Below, piece by piece: positions 1 through 8,586 of a DNA stretch of 64,000 nt (position 1 is the stretch's first letter; every line of letters starts with the position of its first letter). Source of the DNA: Micromonospora nigra. GTDB lineage: Bacteria; Actinomycetota; Actinomycetes; Mycobacteriales; Micromonosporaceae. Both the position numbers and the translations under genes were made by a program. The notes under the pieces are model-generated. The model had not been told where the DNA came from and ran no database searches. It saw nothing but the letters and a program-made list of their open reading frames with translations. The DNA lies in contig NZ_FMHT01000003.1 of NCBI RefSeq assembly GCF_900091585.1, forward strand, positions 3,649,501-3,713,500. Direction: 5' to 3'.

Positions 1-2076
1 CATCCCGACATCGAACGGCTCAGCAACTATGCGGGCGACTACCAGCGCCTCAAACAGGGCATCTCAGCGCTACGGTTCAAACGGCACGACGCCACCAAGG
101 AGTTCTTCCACCCCGCCAACCTCTACACCAGCGATGCCCGCCTGGTCGTGGCGAAGAAGAACGCGTCCGTCCTCACCAACCTCGTCACCGACCTGAAGAA
201 GGTCAGCGCGCGGCTCGGCGAGATCCCCGTGCTCATCATCGACGACGAGTCCGACCAGGCGTCCGTCAACACCACGAGCCCCGCTAAGTGGAAGGAGGAC
301 AGCAAGAAACGCACCGCGATCAACCGGCTCATCGCCCAGCTCCTGACGATGCTTCCCCGCGCCCAGTACGTCGGTTACACCGCCACCCCGTACGCCAACG
401 TCTTCATCGACCCGTCCGACGTCGAGGACATCTTCCCCAAGGACTTCATCGTCTCGCTGCCCCGGCCGCTCGGCTACATGGGCGCCGACGACTTCCACGA
501 CTTCGACGACGACCGTCCGGTCGGACAGCGACCGTTGAAGACATCGAAGGAACGCGCCCACGTACGCTACCTCAGCGACGAGCCCGCGGATCACGAGCTG
601 CGAGCCGCCCTCGACATGTACGTACTCACCGGCGCACTCAAGGTCTACCGCGAACGGACCGGTGCCGGTAGCTACCGGCACCACACCATGCTCGTGCACG
701 AAGCAATGGGCCGCGAGTCCCACCGCGAGACCGCACGGGTCATCGACAAGCTCTGGGCAACCGCCGGCTACCGCAGCCCGACAGGCCTTCAGCGGCTCAG
801 GGAGCTGTATGAGAACGACATCCTCCCCGTCACCACCGCACAGACACCCGGAGCGGCCATGCCGGGCAGCTTCGAAGAACTGCACGAGCACATCGCTGAC
901 GCGCTCGGTCTGATCCAGCCGGCCGACCGCCACGGCACTCCGGTCATCATCGTCAACAGTGACCCTGACCTGGAAAGACACCAGCAGGATCTCGACTTCG
1001 ACCAGCACGGCGTGTGGCGGATCCTCGTCGGTGGCAACAAGCTCGCGCGTGGCTTCACCGTCGAGGGCCTCACCGTGACCTACTACCGCCGCGCAGCCAG
1101 ACAGGTCGACACCCTGATGCAGATGGGCCGCTGGTTCGGCTTCCGGGCCGGCTACCGCGACCTGGTCCGCCTGTACACGACCCAGGACCTGCACGCACTG
1201 TTCGGTGCCGCCTGCCAGGACGAACAGTCTCTGCGCGATGACCTCCGCAAGTACTCGTCCGAGACCGCTCCGGAATCCCGACTGACGCCCAGCCGCGTTC
1301 CTCCGCTGGTCGAACAGCACCGTCCTGATCTGCGACCGACCGGCCGGAACAAGATGTGGAACGCCCGACTGGTCTCACGCAGTTCGCCTGGCGAACCCAT
1401 GGAACCGGTCGCGCACCCGGAGAAGGGCAAGCGGGCTCTGCAGAACCTCAGGCTCTGGGAGCCGGTCCTGGCCTCTGCTGCGGCGACCGGCACGGTCGCA
1501 TTCAGAGCAACCGGATCGAAGGCGACATATTCGGCCTACCACGCGGTTCTGCTGCATAACGAGATGATGGCGGTGCTGAACCGCCTGCAGTGGCTCCGGG
1601 ATGACATATTCGTCCCGGAACGCGCCTGGCTGAACGCGCTCGCCCCGACCCAGCTCCGGCAGTGGGTCGTGCTACTTCCCCAACAGGTGGACCCCACCAC
1701 CGGCCGCATGATCCTCGGGCACGGACCGTTCAGCATCTTTGACAGGAAGCGGAGCGAAACGGGAACTCTCAGCGCCATCAGCGAAAGCCGCCACCGCAAC
1801 GCGGCAGCACGGATCGCGGGTCTCGACGCGCACCCCGATCCGGCCGCTGACGCGCTGGCGGCACCTTGTACGGCGGTACTGACCCTGTACCCGTCCGTCA
1901 AGCCGGATACGTTGACGGGAGCGCGCGGTGATCGGATCGATCCGGAACTGGTCACGATCGGGTTCCGCGCCATCACCCCACTGAGCACTGGTGGAGGCGG
2001 CAAGCGGTTGATCTGGACGACCCTGGACAGCGGCAGGCCGAATGACATCGTCATCGACACCCCCTCGGCGGTATGA
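1..2076 (+). CDS. Z1-domain ATPase/helicase-like protein, 5' truncated by window edge
   Basis: The reading frame is open from base 1, so the amino-terminal part (with the Walker A) lies upstream of the window. What remains (about 690 residues) has the hallmarks of the Z1 family: a Walker B LIIDDESDQAS, a helicase motif III-like VGYTATPYANVF, and the signature GGNKLARGFTVEGLTVTYY followed by DTLMQMGRWFGFRAGYRDL near residues 345-385 of the visible part. Z1 proteins are known from restriction-like operons with MutL/MORC-type ATPases, Vsr-like nucleases and DNA methylases, and are thought to remodel or translocate DNA. Here the gene is followed, beyond a reverse-oriented sigma gene, by DISARM-like helicases, so it probably belongs to the same defence locus. 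The exact activity is not known. The C-terminal 250 residues match nothing I recognise. Confidence 0.85.
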   Translation, partial: HPDIERLSNYAGDYQRLKQGISALRFKRHDATKEFFHPANLYTSDARLVVAKKNASVLTNLVTDLKKVSARLGEIPVLIIDDESDQASVNTTSPAKWKEDSKKRTAINRLIAQLLTMLPRAQYVGYTATPYANVFIDPSDVEDIFPKDFIVSLPRPLGYMGADDFHDFDDDRPVGQRPLKTSKERAHVRYLSDEPADHELRAALDMYVLTGALKVYRERTGAGSYRHHTMLVHEAMGRESHRETARVIDKLWATAGYRSPTGLQRLRELYENDILPVTTAQTPGAAMPGSFEELHEHIADALGLIQPADRHGTPVIIVNSDPDLERHQQDLDFDQHGVWRILVGGNKLARGFTVEGLTVTYYRRAARQVDTLMQMGRWFGFRAGYRDLVRLYTTQDLHALFGAACQDEQSLRDDLRKYSSETAPESRLTPSRVPPLVEQHRPDLRPTGRNKMWNARLVSRSSPGEPMEPVAHPEKGKRALQNLRLWEPVLASAAATGTVAFRATGSKATYSAYHAVLLHNEMMAVLNRLQWLRDDIFVPERAWLNALAPTQLRQWVVLLPQQVDPTTGRMILGHGPFSIFDRKRSETGTLSAISESRHRNAAARIAGLDAHPDPAADALAAPCTAVLTLYPSVKPDTLTGARGDRIDPELVTIGFRAITPLSTGGGGKRLIWTTLDSGRPNDIVIDTPSAV

Positions 2077-2291
2077 CCCAGGATGGATCATCGCCGTCCG
2101 TACATGTCCTTCGACCAGCTGACCGGGAGCATCTGTATCAATACAGCCATTCTCGTGCGGTTCGTGCGGTCCATGGCGAAGCGCGTCCGGCTCGCCGGCG
2201 CGGGGTCATCAGTCCAGGGCGACGCTGCCGTACCCGGGGCAGGAACCGGTCCTACGATGAACTCCGTAGTGGTGCATCCACAGCACGACGT

Positions 2292-2444
2292 CTAGGACCC
2301 CGCGGCAAGCTGGTGGTGGAGGGCGATGCCGGCGCGGTCGCGGAGCAGACCCAGTTCGTCGCGCAGCACGCCGCGGTCCGCCGCGCTCCGCCGGTGTAGG
2401 CGTCGCCACACCTCCTCGGGCCCGCCGTATACAGGCACCTGGTG
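2292..2444 (-). pseudogene. Possible decayed IS3-family transposase fragment
   Basis: The 528 bp between the Z1 gene and the sigma gene hold no intact gene. On the minus strand a short frame reads VYGGPEEVWRRLH followed by RDELGLLRDRAG, which resembles the helix-turn-helix part of IS3-family orfB (VYGxxKVWxxL ... RLMRELGLxGxxRG). It lacks a start, frame continuity and the DDE domain. A small dyad CTGTAT-CA-ATACAG lies at 2133-2146. This is an inference from a short match only. Confidence 0.3.
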
Positions 2445-2604
2445 ACCTGAGATCGAGCGGACACCCCGGATGACCGCTCGTGCTGTCGTGAGGGTGCCGG
2501 GTCCGCCCGTCCCGCCCGTGACCCTCGCCGGTCGCCCGCGTCCCGGGACGCCTTCGCGGCGGTCTCCGGGTCGACCGATCAATCCGTCGCCGTCGGACCC
2601 CGGT

Positions 2605-3777
2605 TCAGCGTACGGTTTCTCCGGCGCCGGGGACGGCGTCGCCCAGACGTTCCCTCATCCGGTCCCTCAGCTGCGGCAGCGCCCGGCCCTCCAGTTGACG
2701 CACACGCTCCGGGCTGATCCCGAGCCGTCGGTCGATCTCGTCGAGGGTCAGCGGTTCGTCCGTGCCGACGCCGGCCCGCCAACCCAGGATCGCCGCCGAC
2801 CGTGGGGGAAGAGCCGCCAACGAGGCGCGCAGGATGGTCATCGTCTCACGCCGCTGCGCCACGACATCCGGCCGCATGGCGTCGGGGTCCGGGGTGACGA
2901 TCTCGCCCAGCGGTGTGGCGCCGTCACCGACGAGTAGATCCAGCGACGTCATACCGGCGTGCAGTCTCAGGCATTCAAGGACCGTCTCCGGACCGAGACC
3001 GAGTCCGTGACATATTTCCGACACCGTCGCCTGTCCGGCAAGGGCCAACAGCCGAGCCCGGCACGTCACCACCCGACGGACCTGGTCCACTTTGTGTACC
3101 GGTAGGCGAATGGCGCGGCCCTCGTTGGCGAGTGCTCTCGTCACCGCCTGTCGGATCCACCAGACCGTGTAGGTGGAAAATTTAAGGCCACGCGTGGGAT
3201 CGAACCGCTCGACCGCCCGCATCAGACCGATGACGCCATGCTGGACCAGGTCCTCCGGGTCCAGCCCTTGTCCCACGTATCTGCCGGTCACGAACCCGAC
3301 GAGCCTGCGATTGTGCAGAACCATGGCGTCGAATGCCCGGGCGCGTTCGTCAGCCGTGTCCAGGCCGGCCCGGTAGCCGTTCGGGACCTCCTCGTGTGGC
3401 AGGTACCGGTCCCCGCGCAGCAGGACCGCCAGGCCGACCTCCTCCGACGCTGTCAGCAGCCGGTCCCAGGGACGCGGGGACGTCCGGTCCCTGCGCAGCA
3501 GCAGACGGGCGTCGCAGACGCCACGTTCGATCAGTGCCGGCCCGGTCGCCCCCGCCGGGTCCCCGTCCGTGGGCGGAACGTTGTCCGGCGGGTCGAGAAT
3601 GTCCACACCCAGGCCGGTCACCATGGCCACGACCTGCTGCCGGAGGGCGGGACGTGTCTCACCGGCGAGACCGAGGACGCTGTCCACCTCGTGCGTGCGC
3701 ACCAAGCGCTCGCGCACGTGTGCCAATAGCAGCTTCACACACGTCTCGACAACTTCATCATCGGTCGGGAAATCCAT
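2605..3777 (-). CDS. Sigma-70 family RNA polymerase sigma factor embedded in the defence locus
   Basis: A protein of about 390 residues with the layout of a primary-like (group 2/3) sigma factor. A region 1.2-like LLTASEEVGLAVLL lies near residue 110. Region 2 is well kept around 150-230 (DPEDLVQHGVIGLMRAVERF, then GLKFSTYTVWWIRQAVTRAL). Region 3 follows, and region 4 near 325-375 carries a helix-turn-helix (LTLDEIDRRLGISPERVRQL). The ATG at 3777 is chosen because anything longer runs into the divergent NERD gene; a GTG at 3840 is an alternative, and neither has a strong ribosome site. It is convergent with the Z1 gene and divergent (73 bp) from the helicase operon. It may drive expression of the defence operon; that is inference from position. 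Such a sigma gene inside a defence locus is unusual. Confidence 0.88.
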   Translation of the reverse strand: MDFPTDDEVVETCVKLLLAHVRERLVRTHEVDSVLGLAGETRPALRQQVVAMVTGLGVDILDPPDNVPPTDGDPAGATGPALIERGVCDARLLLRRDRTSPRPWDRLLTASEEVGLAVLLRGDRYLPHEEVPNGYRAGLDTADERARAFDAMVLHNRRLVGFVTGRYVGQGLDPEDLVQHGVIGLMRAVERFDPTRGLKFSTYTVWWIRQAVTRALANEGRAIRLPVHKVDQVRRVVTCRARLLALAGQATVSEICHGLGLGPETVLECLRLHAGMTSLDLLVGDGATPLGEIVTPDPDAMRPDVVAQRRETMTILRASLAALPPRSAAILGWRAGVGTDEPLTLDEIDRRLGISPERVRQLEGRALPQLRDRMRERLGDAVPGAGETVR

Positions 3778-3850
3778 AGCGGACAGTTCTGCTGCCGGCC
3801 AATGAAGGTCGGTAAGGCGTCTCGGCGCTCCATCGTGCACAATCTGCCGG

Positions 3851-5443
3851 GTGCGGATGGTCCCTGAGGTGATTTCCCCGTCAGTGAAGAGTGCCGCCGA
3901 GGCCCGGATACACAGACGTCTCAAACTCGTGGGCGGGGATTGGAGCTTTGCACTGCACAGCCTCAATCTGCCCGAACACGGCTGGAAGCGCGTCAGTGAG
4001 ATCGACTTCGTGGTGGCGGGACGACGCGGTGTGTACGTCCTGGAGGTCAAGGGCGGACGTGTCAGCTGCACGAACGGCATCTGGACCCACACCGACCGCG
4101 CCGGCACACAGCGGCGGCGCCGGGAGAGTCCCTTCGCCCAGGCATCCAGCGCCATGTTCACCCTGCAGCGGCGCATCGAGGATCGTCTCGGTCGTGAAGC
4201 GATGCGCCGGGTCACCATCGGCTACGCCGTCGTGTTCCCCGACTGTCAACTACCCGACCAGACCCCGGTCGAATGGGACGACGAGAACCTGATCGACCGC
4301 CGTCTGCTCGACCGGACCGACGGTCTGCACCGCGGCCTCAACCGGATGGCGGACTACTGGCGGGCGAAGCCCGGGGGACGTCAGGCCACGCTCGAGGAAC
4401 CCCTCCTGCGGGAGATCCTGCAGGCCCTGCGCCCCGACTTCGACGCGGTACCCACCCTGCGCCAGATCGTCACGGACGCGGAGGCCGACCTCGTCGCACT
4501 CACCGCAGGCCAGTACCGCACCCTCGACAGTGTCGAACACAACCCGCGGCTGCTCGTGGAGGGCGGCGCGGGCACAGGGAAGACGATGCTCGCCGCAGAA
4601 CTGTGCCGCCGCTCCGCGGCGGACGGCAAGCGGACGTTGTTCACCTGCCGCAGCCAGGTCGTCGCCGGATTCGTGCGGCACCAGCCCGGCATGCAGGACG
4701 TCCATGTCGTTCCGTTCGCCAACCTGCCGCCCGGCACCGACGGCGCCTTCGATGTCGTCGTGGTCGACGAGGCCCAGGACATCGTCAACTTCACCGACCT
4801 GTCGTACCTGGACAGTCGGATCGCCGGTGGGCTCACCGACGGCAGCTGGTACCTGCTGCTCGACAGCAACAACCAGCGGGGACTGGTCGGCTCCTGCGAC
4901 GACGAGGCACTGGACTACCTGCGGTCGCTCCGGCCCGCCGAACTGCGGCTGCGCGACAACTGTCGCAACACCCGCCAGATCGTCACCTCGACCCAGCGGA
5001 TGACCGGTGCGGACACCGGTGTCTCCGCCGCCGGCGAAGGACCCGAGGTGATGGTGGTCCACGAACCCGACCGCGCCAGGCGGGCCGCCGCAGCCGCGAC
5101 CGAGCTGGACCGGCTGCACGAGAACGGAATACCCGCCTCGGAGATCATCCTGCTGTCCCCGCTGCCCCTGCAGGAATCCCTGTTCGCGGACCTCCCCGCC
5201 CGGTGGCGGCACCGTGTCGACGTGCTGGACCTGCACACACTCCGACGGCCCACGCGGGGACGGATCGCGTTCGCCAGGGTCGAGGACTTCAAAGGGCTCG
5301 AAAACCGGTTCGTGCTGCTGGCCGACGTCGGCCCCGTGGACCCCAGACACAACCGCAGTCTCTACGTCGGCATGACACGCGCGAGGGTGGGGCTCTGGCT
5401 GGCCACCGCGCAACGGACACCACAGCGGGAGGACCACCGGTGA
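3851..5443 (+). CDS. NERD nuclease-like domain fused to SF1 (UvrD-type) helicase
   Basis: A 530-residue protein. Residues 12-130 form a nuclease-related domain (NERD): conserved EIDFVVAGRRGVYVLEVKGG gives the acidic residue plus ExK pattern of PD-(D/E)XK-like folds. The rest is a compact superfamily 1 helicase: Walker A VEGGAGTGKTMLAAEL near 235, Walker B VVVDEAQDIV near 303, RDNCRNTRQI (motif IV), FKGLENRFVLLADVG (motif V) and YVGMTRARVGLWLA (motif VI). Starts at GTG 3851 or ATG 3857 are both possible. It is the first gene of a four-gene operon and overlaps the next by 4 bp (GTGA). It likely unwinds or cleaves invading DNA alongside the DrmAB-like pair; the partnership is inferred from overlap. 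Confidence 0.88.
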   Translation: MRMVPEVISPSVKSAAEARIHRRLKLVGGDWSFALHSLNLPEHGWKRVSEIDFVVAGRRGVYVLEVKGGRVSCTNGIWTHTDRAGTQRRRRESPFAQASSAMFTLQRRIEDRLGREAMRRVTIGYAVVFPDCQLPDQTPVEWDDENLIDRRLLDRTDGLHRGLNRMADYWRAKPGGRQATLEEPLLREILQALRPDFDAVPTLRQIVTDAEADLVALTAGQYRTLDSVEHNPRLLVEGGAGTGKTMLAAELCRRSAADGKRTLFTCRSQVVAGFVRHQPGMQDVHVVPFANLPPGTDGAFDVVVVDEAQDIVNFTDLSYLDSRIAGGLTDGSWYLLLDSNNQRGLVGSCDDEALDYLRSLRPAELRLRDNCRNTRQIVTSTQRMTGADTGVSAAGEGPEVMVVHEPDRARRAAAAATELDRLHENGIPASEIILLSPLPLQESLFADLPARWRHRVDVLDLHTLRRPTRGRIAFARVEDFKGLENRFVLLADVGPVDPRHNRSLYVGMTRARVGLWLATAQRTPQREDHR

Positions 5444-8400
5444 CCACCACGACCGAACCGACCGGCGCCGAGGAACGGACGCTCGTCCTGAACTATCTCC
5501 GTCGCCAGCTGACGGGCCCCTGGAACGGCGAAGACGAAATTCTCACGGAGCGACCCGACCGCCGGTACCTCGCCGGCATCCTGTTCCCCCGCGAGGCGTC
5601 CGTCGACGCGGGCGACAGCGACGACATCGCCGACGACGCCCCGGTGCCCGGAACCGCCGACGCGACGGATACCGATGAGGACCCTGTGGCGCTGGCAGGA
5701 CAGATGCTGCCGAGCTCGGTCGGCCTGAGCTTCGTCACTAGCACCCGCTGCACCCTGCGCATCGAGGTCACCGCCGCCAGATACCTGAAGGAGGACCGGC
5801 AGAAGTGGCGGCGTCAACCGTTGGCGGCCACCGGCAGCAACGCCGTGTACGTCGAACCCCCGCCGACCGGGCGGCAGAGCAGCAAGCTCCTGTTCGACAG
5901 CGACGCCCGCGTCACCGTCGTCTGGCGTGACTTCGGTGAAGGGGCGCTCGTCACCGTGTCCCTCGTCAACAGACGCACCCTTTCGGAACACGGCAGGCTG
6001 GACCCCGCCGACTGCCTGCTCCAGGTGAGCCTCCGGTGCAGTCCGGTCGACGCCGCGATCGTCCCCTACCCGTCCACGCTGCGCCTGCACGTCGACCCCG
6101 AGGAGGAGGAGCTGGCGCTGCTCTACCGGAAGATCCCCGTCTTCGCCCTCGGGCACGGCGCCGCAGCGACCTGGGAGGCGCAGGGCCACCACGCCACGTC
6201 GGTGCAGACCACGTTCGTGCCCAGCCACGTCGTCCCCGACGTCACGTTCGACCTCACCGGCGACCAGCAGGCACTGAGCCTGCACTACCTCACCGGGCTG
6301 GAACAGCACCCGGCCGAGGTCACCGCGAGGCTGCTCAGCTTCGTCGACAACTACGACGACTGGGCGCGCCGGATCCACACCCGCCGCGACGACGTCGCAC
6401 CACCTCTCGCTGCCGCCGCGGACCGGCTCCTGCAGCGTGTCGACCGGGCCCGGGCAAGGATGCGCGAAGGTGTGCTGCTGCTGGAGCGGGACCCCACCGC
6501 GCGGCGGGCCTTCGTCCTGGCGAACAGGGCGATGCTGATGCAGATGGTCCGCAGCGGCCCCCCGTTCGCTGCCATTACACGGGACTGGAACGAGCCGGTC
6601 CCGGCTGCCCCGGGTTACGACGACCCGGGCCGCCGCTGGCGGCCCTTCCAGCTGGCGTTCTTGCTCCTGTCCCTGCCCTCGGTCGTGGACCCCGCGCACG
6701 AGGACCGGGATCTCGTCGACCTGATCTGGTTCCCCACCGGTGGCGGAAAGACCGAGGCCTACCTCGGTCTGGTGGCCTTCACCGTCTTCCACCGCCGCCT
6801 CACGCTCGGCGACGCAGGCGCAGGCACCACCGTCATCACCCGCTACACCCTGCGACTGCTGACCGCGCAGCAGTTCCAGCGGGCGGCCACCCTGATCTGC
6901 GCCAGCGAACTGATCCGTCGGGAACGCCCGGACGAACTCGGCACCCGGCCGGTCTCGATCGGAATCTGGGTCGGTGGCAACAACAGCCCCAACAGGTTCG
7001 CCGACGCCGTCGAGCTGCTGGAGACCATCAGGAACCGGGAGCCCACGACCAAGAGCTTCCAGGTCGAACGCTGTCCCTGGTGCGGTACCCGGATCCTCCC
7101 CTCAGACGACGCCCCGGAACAGGGCTGGGGAGTACAGGCGGACAACAACAGCTTCCGCATGAACTGTCCCAACGCCTCCTGCGACTTCCACACCACGCTG
7201 CCGGTCTCGTCGGTCGACGACGCGCTCTACGCCGACCCGCCGACCCTGTTGGTCGCCACCGTCGACAAATTCGCCCGGTTCACCCGCGAACCGCGGGCCG
7301 GGGTGTTCATCGGTGCCGGGCCGGACCCCGGCCCCGCGCTGATCATCCAGGACGAGTTCCACCTCATCTCCGGGCCGCTGGGCACCGTCGTCGGCCTCTA
7401 CGAGGCTGCCTTCGACGTGGCCATGAACCGCCACGGCACCCGCCCGAAGATCGTCGCCTCCACGGCCACCATCCGTCGCGCCGACGCCCAGTCACGCGGC
7501 GTCTTCGGACGTCCCATCGCCCTCTTCCCACCCTCCGGCCTCGACGCCGACGACTCCTACTTCGTCCGGTCGGACCACAGCCGACCCGGCCGGCTCTACG
7601 CCGGCGTCATGCCGCAGGGCCACACCCCCCTGACGGCGATGGTGCACCTGTCCGCGGCCATGCTCAACGCCCCTGTCGAGCTACCCCTCGGTCCGCAGGC
7701 CGCCGACGCCTACTGGACCCTCGTCGCCTACCACAACAGCCTGCGGGAACTCGGCAAGACCGTCACCCTGGCCCACGACGACATCCCCGCCCGTCTCGGG
7801 GTCATCGCACCCGCCGAGGACGACCGGCGCCACCTCGACGACGGTGAGATCATGGAGCTCACCAGCAACATCCCCCCGGCCGACATCCCCCGCCACCTGC
7901 AACGGCTGTTCCTGCAACGGGGCCAGACCGGAGCGGTGTCGTTCGTGCCCAGCACGAACATGATCTCCGTCGGCGTCGACGTGCCCCGACTCGGCCTCAT
8001 GCTGGTCGTCGGCCAGCCCAAGACCACCGCCGAGTACATCCAGGCCTCGAGCCGGGTCGGGCGACGCCAACCCGGCCTGGTGGTCACCCTCTACTCCCCG
8101 TCCAAGCCCCGGGACCGCTCGCACTACGAGTCGTTCATCCCCTACCACACCTCCCTCTACCGGGCCGTCGAACCGACCTCCGTCACCCCGTTCTCGGTGC
8201 CGGCCCGCACCCGGGCCCTGCACGCCGGAATGGTGATCCTCGCCCGTCACGCGCACAGCTGGCGCGACGACCGGGACGCCGCCGCGTTCGACCCGGACGA
8301 CCCCGCCTGGCGGACCCTCGTCCAGGAGTTCATCGCACGCGCCCGGGCCGCCGATCCACGCGAGGCCGAGGACGTCGCCCGGCACGTCGAACGGCTCGAG

Positions 8401-8586
8401 GAACACTGGGCCGGACTCGTCGACCGTGCCCACCCACTCGGCGGGCTGACCTACACCGGCGGCGGACGCGAACGCATCCAGCTGCTGAGGAAGTTCGATG
8501 TGCCGGGAAGGGGCTGGCCGACCCTCGATTCCATGCGCAACGTCGACACGGAGGCCCGGGTGTCCGTGAGGGGAGAGGACAAGTGA
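5440..8586 (+). CDS. drmA: DrmA-like SF2 helicase (DISARM/YprA-related)
   Basis: A 1048-residue protein starting at GTG 5440, overlapping the upstream stop. The helicase core is plain: Walker A WFPTGGGKTEAYLGL near residue 430, a DEFH box (QDEFHLISGPLGTVVGLYEA) near 637, ASTATIRRAD (motif III), TNMISVGVDVPRLGLMLVVG (motif V) and YIQASSRVGRRQPGLVV (motif VI) near 865. A four-Cys zinc module (CPWC ... CPNASC) is inserted at about 544-578, as in DrmA and related YprA-type helicases. In DISARM, DrmA and DrmB form a DNA-translocating complex that blocks phage DNA. The 4-bp overlap with the DrmB-like gene downstream supports the same pairing. The family call is confident; a full DISARM is not claimed because DrmC and the methylase are not seen. 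Confidence 0.88.
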   Translation: MTTTTEPTGAEERTLVLNYLRRQLTGPWNGEDEILTERPDRRYLAGILFPREASVDAGDSDDIADDAPVPGTADATDTDEDPVALAGQMLPSSVGLSFVTSTRCTLRIEVTAARYLKEDRQKWRRQPLAATGSNAVYVEPPPTGRQSSKLLFDSDARVTVVWRDFGEGALVTVSLVNRRTLSEHGRLDPADCLLQVSLRCSPVDAAIVPYPSTLRLHVDPEEEELALLYRKIPVFALGHGAAATWEAQGHHATSVQTTFVPSHVVPDVTFDLTGDQQALSLHYLTGLEQHPAEVTARLLSFVDNYDDWARRIHTRRDDVAPPLAAAADRLLQRVDRARARMREGVLLLERDPTARRAFVLANRAMLMQMVRSGPPFAAITRDWNEPVPAAPGYDDPGRRWRPFQLAFLLLSLPSVVDPAHEDRDLVDLIWFPTGGGKTEAYLGLVAFTVFHRRLTLGDAGAGTTVITRYTLRLLTAQQFQRAATLICASELIRRERPDELGTRPVSIGIWVGGNNSPNRFADAVELLETIRNREPTTKSFQVERCPWCGTRILPSDDAPEQGWGVQADNNSFRMNCPNASCDFHTTLPVSSVDDALYADPPTLLVATVDKFARFTREPRAGVFIGAGPDPGPALIIQDEFHLISGPLGTVVGLYEAAFDVAMNRHGTRPKIVASTATIRRADAQSRGVFGRPIALFPPSGLDADDSYFVRSDHSRPGRLYAGVMPQGHTPLTAMVHLSAAMLNAPVELPLGPQAADAYWTLVAYHNSLRELGKTVTLAHDDIPARLGVIAPAEDDRRHLDDGEIMELTSNIPPADIPRHLQRLFLQRGQTGAVSFVPSTNMISVGVDVPRLGLMLVVGQPKTTAEYIQASSRVGRRQPGLVVTLYSPSKPRDRSHYESFIPYHTSLYRAVEPTSVTPFSVPARTRALHAGMVILARHAHSWRDDRDAAAFDPDDPAWRTLVQEFIARARAADPREAEDVARHVERLEEHWAGLVDRAHPLGGLTYTGGGRERIQLLRKFDVPGRGWPTLDSMRNVDTEARVSVRGEDK

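Noticed and set aside
70..1320. Long antisense frame of 416 codons opposite the Z1 gene
   Set aside because: It mirrors the GC-rich third codon positions of the Z1 gene, has no ribosome site and no recognisable motifs.
4273..5439. N-terminal extension of the DrmA-like frame
   Set aside because: It overlaps the NERD helicase, is Arg/Pro-rich as expected for an off-frame reading, and GTG 5440 fits the 4-bp overlap pattern of the operon.
6036..7847. Open frame of 603 codons inside the DrmA-like gene
   Set aside because: Its sequence is Arg/Pro-rich and the other frame carries all helicase motifs; it is a high-GC shadow.
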